DNA of 64,000 nt from contig NC_020192.1 of the NCBI RefSeq assembly GCF_000315915.1, forward strand, positions 434,001 through 498,000, written 5' to 3'. Of the stretch, positions 20,919 through 30,238 are shown one piece after another (within the stretch, counting starts at the first letter, position 1; each line of letters begins with the position of its first letter). Origin of the DNA: Henningerozyma blattae CBS 6284 (taxonomy: Eukaryota; Ascomycota; Saccharomycetes; Saccharomycetales; Saccharomycetaceae). Under the pieces are notes generated by a model. It was given only the letters and a program-made list of their open reading frames with translations, did not search any database and was not told the origin of the DNA. A program made the translations under genes and the position numbers.

Positions 20919-21923
20919 CTAATTAACTTGGACATAGATCATAGTAATATCATCTTCCTTTCCACCAACATAATATTGGCCAGACATTTTTGTAAACTCT
21001 TTTGCAAACACACTTTCATAATTAGGATCTTTACTTAATTTTTCTGCATAATTTAATAGAGATTGTACAATTGATTTACTATTATCTTTTGAAGCAAAAC
21101 GATTTGAAATGAATAATGCTATATCATTGGGTTCAATGTTATCTACTAGCCCATCTGTTGCTAGAAGCACAATATCTTCTTTTTGTAGCTGGAATGAATA
21201 TTCATCAGCATCAAGTGGTATATTCATGATATATGATGAACCTAGCTTTTTAGCTTCTTCTAATATGAAATCTGGGATAACCGATAATTGGTAAGGTGCG
21301 TTGAATGCAACAGTCTGAAATTTCGTTTGAAATACTATTTTGCTATCCCTAATTACACCACACCATGAATCACCTAGATTTGCAACATTTAAAATACCAT
21401 TTCTAGTTAAATGAGCGACATTTGCAGTAGTACTTCCTACTTTTACAATACCATCTGATTTTATTTTATTATATCCTTTAGAAAGTAATTGCTTAGGAGT
21501 TAATTCAGTTTGAGCTCTACAAAGCGCTTTCATGGAGCTACATAACTCCCTTGAGATAGCACTGGAATCATACCCTCTTTCAGCCCAGCCGCCAACACCA
21601 TCTGCTACACCGATATATATGTCATTATAAGAGTTCGAAGCAATAAAATAGCTATCTTCACCTGTTGGTGAATCTACAGAGTTGGCCAGTTTTTGATATA
21701 TTATACTAGAGCGATCCTTTGGTTGAAATGCTGCCTCTGCTACATAATGGAAGTTCGGCTCTAAATTTGAGTATCTAGTAAACTTGATAATGGTATCTTT
21801 CAAATTCCAATCATTAAAGTAATTTTTTAAAACAGTAGAAAATAGGAAAGTGACAATTAAAACTACGAAAGATATGGAAAAGATGTAATACCTACTATTT
21901 GCTCTCATTATTGACATGTTCAT
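20919..21923 (-). CDS. PTC7: PP2C-type phosphatase Ptc7, form with N-terminal membrane segment
   Basis: PP2C phosphatase of the Ptc7 group; in S. cerevisiae it dephosphorylates Coq7 in mitochondria. Matches include VAEAAFQPKDRSSIIYQKL, DSPTGEDSYF, the metal-binding GVADGVGGWAERGYDSSAIS, NLGDSWCGVIRDSKIVFQTKFQT and GGKEDDITMIYVQV. Instead of a mitochondrial presequence, the N-terminus holds one clear membrane helix at about residues 12-33 (YYIFSISFVVLIVTFLFSTV). In S. cerevisiae a membrane segment appears only when the PTC7 intron is retained; that form goes to the nuclear envelope. Here the segment is in an uninterrupted reading frame from the ATG at 21923. 334 residues, near the usual size. 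It belongs to the YHR07x block, like QNS1. Confidence 0.9.
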   Translation of the reverse strand: MNMSIMRANSRYYIFSISFVVLIVTFLFSTVLKNYFNDWNLKDTIIKFTRYSNLEPNFHYVAEAAFQPKDRSSIIYQKLANSVDSPTGEDSYFIASNSYNDIYIGVADGVGGWAERGYDSSAISRELCSSMKALCRAQTELTPKQLLSKGYNKIKSDGIVKVGSTTANVAHLTRNGILNVANLGDSWCGVIRDSKIVFQTKFQTVAFNAPYQLSVIPDFILEEAKKLGSSYIMNIPLDADEYSFQLQKEDIVLLATDGLVDNIEPNDIALFISNRFASKDNSKSIVQSLLNYAEKLSKDPNYESVFAKEFTKMSGQYYVGGKEDDITMIYVQVN

Positions 21924-22618
21924 ATATTTTTCAACGACATAGTATTGATTTCTTTTTTTACATAGCTTTTCTTCAATGATTTTTAAGTTTTTTATGGGAG
22001 CAAAAAGCGTTTAAAATATTGGTCGACCTAAATATTCGTGAACGCATTTTGCCTTGCTTTTTATATTAGCAAAACTTACAGTATTAGGATAAGTAATATT
22101 AATACTGCACCATAATATAGTTTTCTTACTTGTTAAAAAATATTAGCAATCTTTTATATTGTACTACAAAATTTAAATCATGCTTTGTAACCCCAGTCTT
22201 GCTATTGGAATCATTGTAGTCTATTTTTATATCTTTATTTAGTATTAAGTTCTTTAATTAACATGATTGCGTAATGTTAGAAAATTGTTTCATATTTACT
22301 TCAGTTTATTATTCAAGCCGAAAATGTACCTTAGAGGTGCGTCACAAATTATTCCTCTATTAAAATATGAAATATAACTAAAATCTGAATATTAAATCTT
22401 AGATTGAATCATTTATAATCGCTAAGTTTTTAGCCATTCTTATCCATTCTTGAACTACTAAATAAATCTTTCGAGAACTTTTCTTACAAATTGTAGAATA
22501 TTTTTAACCTATTCCAATAAAAAAATAAAATTAAAAAAACAAGTACATATAATTATTCACAATACAATTATCATTTTTTTGAAGAAAATCTCATTATACT
22601 ATCATTTTATGTATACTA
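21924..22618. promoter_or_regulatory. divergent promoter region PTC7 / unrecognised gene
   Basis: 695 bp between divergent starts. It is AT-rich with A runs near 22520-22540. I see no clear factor sites and no RNA gene. Confidence 0.5.
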
Positions 22619-23923
22619 ATGACACTTACAGTTCCGAAATATATCCATATAGTTTCTAATTCAAACATCAATTCTTTACCCTCAACAATTATTGCAACTG
22701 ATATAAGCATAACAGAGGAAGAAGAACCTTGTGAATTACATGATTCTATTGGCTGTACACAATGCAATAAAAAAAATTTAGGTAAAGTTTCTCAATCCTT
22801 GAAAAGGTCAATATCCCAAAATGCAATTAATAGCATGAAGAAAAGAAATTCCATACCTACATTGCGAAAAACGATTTCACAGACTAGCTTATATAGTACA
22901 GGTTCAACAAATTCTCAATCTTTGAATGATGATTCTTTTAATGAATTCTGCAAATTCTTGTACGGCGAACGACATCTTCAAAAGATGAACACGCTGTGGG
23001 ATCAATTACCACAAGAGGCAAAAGATGTATTCATGGCAAAGGCAATTCATAAAAAACAAATAAACAATAATAATCGATTAAATATCAATGATTTAGAGGA
23101 ATTATTTACTAAAGATTATTTTTCTTTTAAGAATTCGCTCATTAATTCCAGGAATAAAAATGCAACTCAAACCTATAAACCTACTCCAGGAACAAAAGAT
23201 CCAACAATCTCCCAAACCATTAGTCAAATACGTAACAATGTGTTAATTGATAATGAAGTTTCAATGAACAAGACTGAGATAAATCGATGTCTTCCAAATT
23301 TAAACTCCCCATCTATCCATGAGGTAGATATACTCAATACTAGAACTTCCTTATCTGTTGAAGATGGCGAAGACATAAACGTAATTAATTCTTGGAAAGA
23401 AAAAGATGAATTAATGGCTAAGATAAAAGAATTAAATATACTAATAGAAAGGTTTGAGAATATTACCTTGAATTCTTCAATGCCACCAACTTCGAATGAT
23501 ATTGGTTCTAATCTAAATAATCAGCAAAAAATAAGTCAAGAAATAAAGACAATTACAAGAGATCTTCCCTATACAATTAAATACAATAATCGAACCCCTT
23601 CTAGAACCCCTTCTAGAACTACTGCTAGAACTACTGCTAGAACCACTGCTAAAGCCTCTACTAAAAGCCATACTTATATTTATACTAAGAACCGTAGAGC
23701 ATCAAACACTCAGCATACGATTGCTTCTACAAATAATTATAACGAAAATATTAAAAAATTGGAAAACAATCAAACCTCTTTCTTTAAAAGATTCACTGAG
23801 AATTCCCATAGACTTGTAAAAAGATTTAAACGATTTAAAGGTTCTCCTTCTTTAGATTTGTATAGAAGACCAATTCCAGCAATGAATGTTGCTGTCCAGT
23901 CTAGAGTTCATTGCAAAAGTTGA
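22619..23923 (+). CDS. unrecognised low-complexity protein, 434 residues
   Basis: I do not recognise this protein. It is Ser/Thr/Asn-rich and mostly disordered. One compact, conserved-looking segment lies at about residues 104-145 (DDSFNEFCKFLYGERHLQKM, then a Trp and the run LPQEAKDVFMAKAIHKK). A short predicted coiled coil at about 255-285 reads SWKEKDELMAKIKELNILIE. A basic tail ends the protein (FFKRFTENSHRLVKRFKRFK). At about residues 326-347 a 12-bp tandem repeat encodes RTPS and RTTA units. An N-terminal CxxC (CTQCNKK) is present, but there is no second pair to make a zinc site. Long, ATG-started and uninterrupted, so probably a real gene, perhaps a fast-evolving regulator. Confidence 0.7.
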   Translation: MTLTVPKYIHIVSNSNINSLPSTIIATDISITEEEEPCELHDSIGCTQCNKKNLGKVSQSLKRSISQNAINSMKKRNSIPTLRKTISQTSLYSTGSTNSQSLNDDSFNEFCKFLYGERHLQKMNTLWDQLPQEAKDVFMAKAIHKKQINNNNRLNINDLEELFTKDYFSFKNSLINSRNKNATQTYKPTPGTKDPTISQTISQIRNNVLIDNEVSMNKTEINRCLPNLNSPSIHEVDILNTRTSLSVEDGEDINVINSWKEKDELMAKIKELNILIERFENITLNSSMPPTSNDIGSNLNNQQKISQEIKTITRDLPYTIKYNNRTPSRTPSRTTARTTARTTAKASTKSHTYIYTKNRRASNTQHTIASTNNYNENIKKLENNQTSFFKRFTENSHRLVKRFKRFKGSPSLDLYRRPIPAMNVAVQSRVHCKS

Positions 23924-24221
23924 CTTTATATATTCCATAATTATTTGACCATATCTTTATTATCACTTAATTGATGTTGATTTTAAAATATTAAATGTAT
24001 TATAAATAAACTATAAATGTACTATAAATAGACTATAAATACTATCAAAGTCTATAATGCTTAGAACTTAAGATTCAATCTCTTTTTTTTAGACTCTAGA
24101 AGTGTAAAAATTTCCTTATTAGGATTTTTGACATTTTTTCAAAAACATCTATTAGAACAATGAGACTGAAAAAAAAAAATATTTCTAAGATCTTTTTTAA
24201 AAGAATGGAAAAGAATGTAAT

Positions 24222-26933
24222 ATGGAGAAATTCTCCCTTAAGACAACCTCCATAAATTACGAAGAAGTTTTAAAAATGTCTTCAAAAAGAGAAGATTTCT
24301 TACTTCCAAAGGCTTTTAAGCCGGAACATTACAGGATTCACTTAACAGATATCGATACCAAGAATAATACATTCCAAGGTCACGTAACTATTCAAGCTAA
24401 GACCATCGAATCGAAGAACGTTATTTCTTTAAATATCAGAGATCTCGAAATCTCCAAAGCTATCGTAACATTTGCTGATAAAAAAGTTTTGAACCTTGAA
24501 TCTCAATCGTACAATGACGTTACAGAAACTGTTTCTTTAAAATTTGCAGAAGAAATATCTACCGACTTTTGCTTAGATATCGAATATAAGGGTCATATCC
24601 AAACCAATATGTCTTCTTTTTATCGTTCTGACTACAAAGATTCTATTACTGGGGAAAACAAATGTACTTTATCCACTCAATTTGAAGCCACTGAAGCTAG
24701 AAGATGTTTCCCATGTTTTGATGAACCTGACTTAAAAGCAACTTTCCAAGTTGTAATTACTGCTTCACCTGATTATACCGTATTAGCAAATATGCCTCTT
24801 CTAAATGTGGTTGAAGAAAAAGGTTTCAAAACTCATACTTTCCATACTTCTCCACTAATGTCTACCTACCTTGTTGCTTGGGCTTTAGGTTACTATGACT
24901 TCATTGAGGCTGAAACTGAAAAAGCTATTTATCCAACTTTAGATGATTATTCTACTCAAGATGGATCATCAAAGACTAAAGGTAAACTTCCAATTAGAAT
25001 ATATACTGCTAAGGGCAAATCTCAATATGGTAAATTTGCCTTATCCGTAGCAAAGCAAATTGTTGATTATTTTTCAGAATTATTCGAAATCCCATATCCA
25101 CTTCCTAAATTAGACTTGTTATGTGTTGAAGCTTATTCTCATAATGCTATGGAAAATTTTTCGTTAATTACTTTTAGACCTTCTGCTTTGTTATTGAATA
25201 CAGAAAATGAAGCTGATGCAGAATTAGGTTCCGAAGCTGCTCAAAAGGTAGCCTATGTCGTCTGCCATGAAATTGCTCATCAATGGTTTGGCAACTTAGT
25301 CACCATGAAATGGTGGGACGAACTATGGCTAAATGAAGGGTTTGCAACTTGGGTTGGTTACCATGCCATCTCAAGATTATTCCCCCATTGGGATGTCGAT
25401 TCGAAAGTCATGATAGAATCTCATGAAGTTGCGTTAGGCTTAGATTCCTTGAAGGAATCTCACGCAGTTAAAATGCATGTTAATGATCCAAAGGAAATCG
25501 AACAAGCCTTTGATACTATTTCATACTTAAAGGGTTGTTCTGTCTTAGAAATGATCAGCGGCTACTTCGGTGAAGAAGTATTCCTACGGGGTGTTGCGTT
25601 ATATTTGAAAAGAAACAAATTTGGAAATGCGACAATGGAAGATTTATTTACAGCAATTGGAGAAATTGCTAAAGTTGATTTCTTACCAAAGGTGAATCCA
25701 TGGATTTTAGAAGTAGGCTATCCTGTTCTTACTGTCAAGGAAGAAGAAGGGAAGGTAGTTATTGACCAAAAAAGATTTTTGACTGCCACTGCTTCCGATA
25801 AGAATCGCGATACAGCTTCCTCTAATTGGTGGGTTCCATTATTAACATCTTCAAAAAATGAATTTAGTAAGCAATACGAAATCAGCGAACCTTCTACCTC
25901 TCTTGAACTAGACCCTAGCTCTATTTTTATTAATACAAATGGTTATGGTTTTTATCGTGTAAAGTATGAATCTGCCAAATTATTAAAAAATATTTTTGAA
26001 AATATTTCTAATTTATCATCTAGAAGTAAAATGTCTTTGATTTCTGATATTTGTAACACCGATTCTGTTTCTAATTTCTTTAATCTCTTAAAATCTCTAT
26101 CATCAGTGATTGATACAAAAGAAGTTTATGTTTGGCAAATGATTTTTTCTTATATTTTAACTATCAGAACACTAATTTATCAAGAAGCCCCAGCTGAAAC
26201 TATTGAGAATTTTGATAGGTTCGCCCTAAACTTGATTGAATCACAAATTGATTCTGCCCTTGAATACATTCAAAACCCTGCTTCTGTTCTACAGAATAAA
26301 TATGATTCTGCTGACGTTTTAAGAACTCAGTTCTATGAAGCAGTTTTATTGTTTGCAGGTCATCTTTCCCACAAGAAAGTAATTGCAGTTGCTACTTCTT
26401 TGTATACTGCAAAAAAAATTGATGCATCTAACAGAGCGTTTGTTTTACAGACTATTCTATCTCAACCTAATGCACCATTAAATATCTTCGAAGAATTAGT
26501 CTCTAAATTAGACACCCTAGCATTAGACGAATTAGAAAATACCTTGACTGCCATAGCTACTGTTACAAATCCAATTTTGTACAAACCTTGTCTCGATTTA
26601 TTATTAAACATTGAACCAATGAATGTCCAATTTTTAACTACATCCTGGGCTAAAAATCCATGTTTGCACAAACCACTTCTAGATTTCGTCTTAGAAAACC
26701 ATTCTGAATTATTCAAAAGATTAATAATAAATCCTGTCATCATTGGTAGATTTGTGGCATTTTCATTCCAATATTTCTCTAGTATTGAATCTTTAAATAC
26801 ATTGAAATTATTCTTCAGTGATAAAGACGTCTCTACTTATGATAATAGTTTGAGACCAACTTTGGAAAAGATTGAATACAATGCTAAATATGTTAGCAGT
26901 AACTTAAAGGAAATTAGTGATTACTTCAAATAA
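24222..26933 (+). CDS. M1-family zinc aminopeptidase (Aap1/Ape2/Tma108 group)
   Basis: Gluzincin aminopeptidase, 903 residues. The N-terminal beta domain has TQFEATEARRCFPCFDEPDLKATF. The zinc site HEIAHQWFGN...NEGFA is intact at about residues 349-375. The catalytic Tyr region reads DTISYLKGCSVLEM near 435. The substrate-anchoring GAMEN motif is altered: EAYSHNAMENFSLITF replaces the usual FSAGAMENWGLVTY, so Gly becomes Asn, Trp becomes Phe and Gly becomes Ser. An insert (YPTLDDYSTQDGSSK) precedes the catalytic domain. S. cerevisiae has Aap1 and Ape2 as active general aminopeptidases, and Tma108, a divergent nascent-chain-associated member. I cannot decide between them by eye. An in-frame ATG at codon 19 (MSSKREDFLLP) could be the real start. 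Confidence 0.85.
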   Translation: MEKFSLKTTSINYEEVLKMSSKREDFLLPKAFKPEHYRIHLTDIDTKNNTFQGHVTIQAKTIESKNVISLNIRDLEISKAIVTFADKKVLNLESQSYNDVTETVSLKFAEEISTDFCLDIEYKGHIQTNMSSFYRSDYKDSITGENKCTLSTQFEATEARRCFPCFDEPDLKATFQVVITASPDYTVLANMPLLNVVEEKGFKTHTFHTSPLMSTYLVAWALGYYDFIEAETEKAIYPTLDDYSTQDGSSKTKGKLPIRIYTAKGKSQYGKFALSVAKQIVDYFSELFEIPYPLPKLDLLCVEAYSHNAMENFSLITFRPSALLLNTENEADAELGSEAAQKVAYVVCHEIAHQWFGNLVTMKWWDELWLNEGFATWVGYHAISRLFPHWDVDSKVMIESHEVALGLDSLKESHAVKMHVNDPKEIEQAFDTISYLKGCSVLEMISGYFGEEVFLRGVALYLKRNKFGNATMEDLFTAIGEIAKVDFLPKVNPWILEVGYPVLTVKEEEGKVVIDQKRFLTATASDKNRDTASSNWWVPLLTSSKNEFSKQYEISEPSTSLELDPSSIFINTNGYGFYRVKYESAKLLKNIFENISNLSSRSKMSLISDICNTDSVSNFFNLLKSLSSVIDTKEVYVWQMIFSYILTIRTLIYQEAPAETIENFDRFALNLIESQIDSALEYIQNPASVLQNKYDSADVLRTQFYEAVLLFAGHLSHKKVIAVATSLYTAKKIDASNRAFVLQTILSQPNAPLNIFEELVSKLDTLALDELENTLTAIATVTNPILYKPCLDLLLNIEPMNVQFLTTSWAKNPCLHKPLLDFVLENHSELFKRLIINPVIIGRFVAFSFQYFSSIESLNTLKLFFSDKDVSTYDNSLRPTLEKIEYNAKYVSSNLKEISDYFK

Positions 26934-27117
26934 TTGTGTAGTATAATATTGCAATTTTTTCTATATCTAAATTTAATAATATTTAATATTAAAAAATAAT
27001 TATAAACTTCCTTTTTTCTTGCGTATTATATTGCTATGTAAATATGTATTTTCTATCATAAAATCCATATGCATATCTTGGTTTGTGCTGGATAATTTCA
27101 GTATGATGAATTATCTT

Positions 27118-29256
27118 TTAATCAACTGTCATAATATCGACTTCGATATCTTTACCTTCACATTGAGCGACGACTTGATCAATTTTTTTGGAAGCCCAGG
27201 TAAATCTTGGATTAATCAAAAATGGTCTTAAATCAAATCTATTGTCATCTGGTGAATATTGTTCAGCATGATAACTGGGGGTAAGAACAGTTTGTTTGTG
27301 TCTGTTAATAGCATAAAAGAAGAAGAATCTCTTCACCTTTTCAGCCACTTGAGCTGGTGTCATCTTTGGAGTCCATTGATGAAGTAATTTTAAAAACATG
27401 GAATATGGACCACACTTGTCTACTTTTCTTAAATAACCAAAAACGCTCAATTCTTCATAGGTCATCCCCATATCGACTTCATCTGATTGAACATAATCTT
27501 TAGTAATTGGTTCCAATTCAGCAGTGGGAGTAGCATTTAAAAATTCAACTAAAATAGGCATTTTAAATTCATTTGAAGCATAAGCTATAAACCTTTTCAA
27601 ATCAGTCTTTGAAATACCACCGATTGGGTTAATGTCAGCAGAAGAACAATCATATTTAGTCAAATAACCCCTTAGACATTCATCAACGTTGGCACTACCT
27701 AAAACTAATAGTCCACCAGACTTAATCCCACGTACCCAGGGTAATAATTGAGCAAACAAATAAGCTAAAACCATTCTTAAACGTGCTTGAATATTTTGCA
27801 AGGCTAAATTTTCAATTTGAGAGCCACCAAAGATCTTGAAAATTGGTCTTTTACCAGTTGCCACCTCAAATAAACTGACCACAGCTGTAACCAATGAATC
27901 CATATTTAAATCGACGTGATATGAGCCAATAAATTTTGATAATTCTGCAGATCTAGATCTAGTTTCTTTTGAGGAATTTTCAGTACCCATGAAACAGGTG
28001 TGAAAAATTCTTGAAGAAATCTCTTGTGGATTCTTTGGAATCCATTCATCATCATTACCGGTCATTCTACGAACATCTTTTAAGACTTGTTCATTATTTT
28101 CTGAAGCTTCTTTAACTACCAAACGACACATTGAATGGACGATAACTGCAGTTGCACATGAATCAATACCACCAGATAATGGTAAGAAAAACCCAGTACC
28201 ATTACAACGTCTAAGGTAATCCCATAACCAACAAGCTGGACCAAATGCAATTTCTTCTTCTGGAGTATGGTAGGAGACTTCCTTTGGAGTAGATGGATGA
28301 ATGGAAGGATCAAATCTAGAACTTTTTGGTGCTAATTCTATTGGAACTTGAACTCTCTCATAACGTGTCTTTGTTAAAGAAGCTTGTATACTTCTAGACA
28401 TCACGGATGCACGGTAAGTTCTAACTTCTTCCAAATCGACAGTAGCTGTAACAACTTCTACATCTTTTAAACTAAATTGAGACCCTTGTGCAACAACTTT
28501 ACCATTGACTGCAATTAAAGCACAACCATCATAATATAATCTATCACCGTCACAGCCTCTTTGGTTTGCATATAAATAAATACCACCACAACGACTTGTA
28601 GCATTAATGATCAAATCTAATCTTTTGTTTAGTTTACGTAATTCATGATGTGAACCTGAGGAATTTGTTATAATTTCTACACCATCTAATGATAAATTAA
28701 TATGAGGAGATTGTGCGGTAAATAATTCTTCACAAGTTTCAGTTCCAATGCATGTGTCCAAAGTATTTATTACAGCATCACCAAACTTAACAGTTGTTTG
28801 GCCGGTAATCTTTTGAATGGCAGGTGGTAATACAAATTCTTCCACATAACCTGGCTTCATCCATGGAGTGAAAAATCTCATTTCACGATAATTACCGTCA
28901 TTAGCTAACCAAAGCTTTGGTCTAATAAGCAAAATCTTACCATCCAACGACAATAATCTACAATTGTAACGAACATCTTTATACAACACTGGCATACCAA
29001 TATCTAAGATAATTCCATGAGTTTCTTGCTTTTTAATAATATGGGCATACATTTCCCATGAATGTAAACAAACGTCATTTTCCAGAAAATGATCTAGACA
29101 ACCATACCCTGATATTTCTAGTTCTGGACCTACACGTAAACGAGCTCCCTTTTCTTTTGCTATTTTAATGGAATCTAAAATACGATCTCTATTACCTTCG
29201 AAATCCAAAGCCCATTGGTTTAGGTTACAAGTGGCTAAAGTAATAAGCTGCGACAT
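27118..29256 (-). CDS. QNS1: glutamine-dependent NAD+ synthetase Qns1
   Basis: Last step of NAD+ synthesis: deamido-NAD+ is amidated using ammonia from glutamine. The N-terminal nitrilase-like glutaminase domain has its catalytic Glu in [13 protein letters not shown] near residue 46 and its nucleophile Cys in GTETCEELF near residue 175. The NAD synthetase domain shows the PP-loop [13 protein letters not shown] near residue 360, [27 protein letters not shown] and the C-terminal [13 protein letters not shown]. 712 residues (714 in S. cerevisiae), with no gaps in the motifs. Start at the ATG at 29256. NOP10 is next upstream, close to the S. cerevisiae arrangement (YHR074W, YHR072W-A). Confidence 0.97.
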   Translation of the reverse strand: MSQLITLATCNLNQWALDFEGNRDRILDSIKIAKEKGARLRVGPELEISGYGCLDHFLENDVCLHSWEMYAHIIKKQETHGIILDIGMPVLYKDVRYNCRLLSLDGKILLIRPKLWLANDGNYREMRFFTPWMKPGYVEEFVLPPAIQKITGQTTVKFGDAVINTLDTCIGTETCEELFTAQSPHINLSLDGVEIITNSSGSHHELRKLNKRLDLIINATSRCGGIYLYANQRGCDGDRLYYDGCALIAVNGKVVAQGSQFSLKDVEVVTATVDLEEVRTYRASVMSRSIQASLTKTRYERVQVPIELAPKSSRFDPSIHPSTPKEVSYHTPEEEIAFGPACWLWDYLRRCNGTGFFLPLSGGIDSCATAVIVHSMCRLVVKEASENNEQVLKDVRRMTGNDDEWIPKNPQEISSRIFHTCFMGTENSSKETRSRSAELSKFIGSYHVDLNMDSLVTAVVSLFEVATGKRPIFKIFGGSQIENLALQNIQARLRMVLAYLFAQLLPWVRGIKSGGLLVLGSANVDECLRGYLTKYDCSSADINPIGGISKTDLKRFIAYASNEFKMPILVEFLNATPTAELEPITKDYVQSDEVDMGMTYEELSVFGYLRKVDKCGPYSMFLKLLHQWTPKMTPAQVAEKVKRFFFFYAINRHKQTVLTPSYHAEQYSPDDNRFDLRPFLINPRFTWASKKIDQVVAQCEGKDIEVDIMTVD

Positions 29257-29651
29257 TCTCGAATTAATGCTTACTGATCAATAAGTTTTATACTGAACAA
29301 AACCTATTTGTTTTTTTAAATCTGGTTTTTCATTTATTATTTATCATTTCTTGGATTCGGAGAAGTAATTTTGTATTTCCACTTATTTTTTTTTAATGTA
29401 TATTGTGAGAAATTATTAAAACCTAATACAAATATATATTATAGCCCTTATATAGACATATACTTATAGATAAAAGATTAACAGAGTAATATGTAAGATA
29501 TAGTAAATTTTATATGTGATATGATATTATACAGTTAAACAAAAGCTCATTTTTCTAAGACAAACGGATAAGCTGGGATCAATCAAGACCAGAGTAGTTG
29601 CTGTCTTGAATAAATTTAGATACCGCCATGATGATGCAATATGTTATTAGT
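29257..29651. other. intergenic QNS1 upstream / NOP10 downstream
   Basis: 395 bp between two minus-strand genes. It is AT-rich with nothing further that I can support. It must contain the QNS1 promoter. Confidence 0.5.
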
Positions 29652-29828
29652 CTATTGACCTGGCAACAAATTGTACCTCTTCTTTAAAGTGACTCTTTGT
29701 CTGGAGTACTTGTCATCTGGAGAGAATCTAGCTGGGTGAGCAGACTTGGTAATTTCACCTGATTCAGTTTCCTTCTTTAAGGTATAAACTCTCTTACCAT
29801 CTTGGCTCAAAGTGTACATTAAATGCAT
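29652..29828 (-). CDS. NOP10: H/ACA snoRNP protein Nop10
   Basis: A 58-codon gene found by reading the minus strand: it starts [17 protein letters not shown] and ends [10 protein letters not shown] before a TAG at 29654-29652. Nop10 is a core protein of H/ACA snoRNPs, with Cbf5, Gar1 and Nhp2, which make pseudouridine in rRNA. The length equals that of S. cerevisiae Nop10 (58). Family landmarks include [24 protein letters not shown] perfect PAC element lies 113 bp upstream (29941-29950), as expected for a ribosome-biogenesis gene. Confidence 0.97.
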   Translation of the reverse strand: MHLMYTLSQDGKRVYTLKKETESGEITKSAHPARFSPDDKYSRQRVTLKKRYNLLPGQ

Positions 29829-30238
29829 TGTAGATATGTTATGTGTAGATGATGTTATTAGCTGAAATCCTTTAACTCTTACATATTAGATTACAAAATT
29901 TTAATTTACAATTATATTACTTTTAAGCAAATATTTTCAGGCGATGAGCTGAATTGAAAAAAATTGAAAAAAGTGAAATTTCAGTCCCGGTTAGGAAACT
30001 CGGTACAACCGTGCCTCCTAACTTTCATATTGCGGGTAACTGTGGGGACTATTAGACTATGAAATAAGAACAGCTAACTGTTGACTCGATATAAGAAGAT
30101 CTTGCTAGAAAGTTAGCAATTGTTAAGGAGGATAGATAAATTAGGATCTTATTACATTCGTTTTTGCTTATAAATATACACTCTAGAATTATACTTCGTG
30201 ACTTCCTTTGATAAAACATTAACGTCAATTATAATTAA
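29829..30238. promoter_or_regulatory. divergent promoter NOP10 / SWA2 with PAC, hairpin and Reb1 site
   Basis: 410 bp between divergent starts. GCGATGAGCT at 29941-29950 is a perfect PAC box, followed by TGAAAA-rich sequence like RRPE; both are hallmarks of ribosome-biogenesis promoters. A nested inverted repeat follows: GTTAGGA (29990-29996) pairs with TCCTAAC (30016-30022), enclosing CGGT (30001-30004) and ACCG (30008-30011). A Reb1 core CGGGTAA lies at 30033-30039. The PAC box probably serves NOP10 and the Reb1 site probably insulates the two promoters (inference). Confidence 0.75.
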
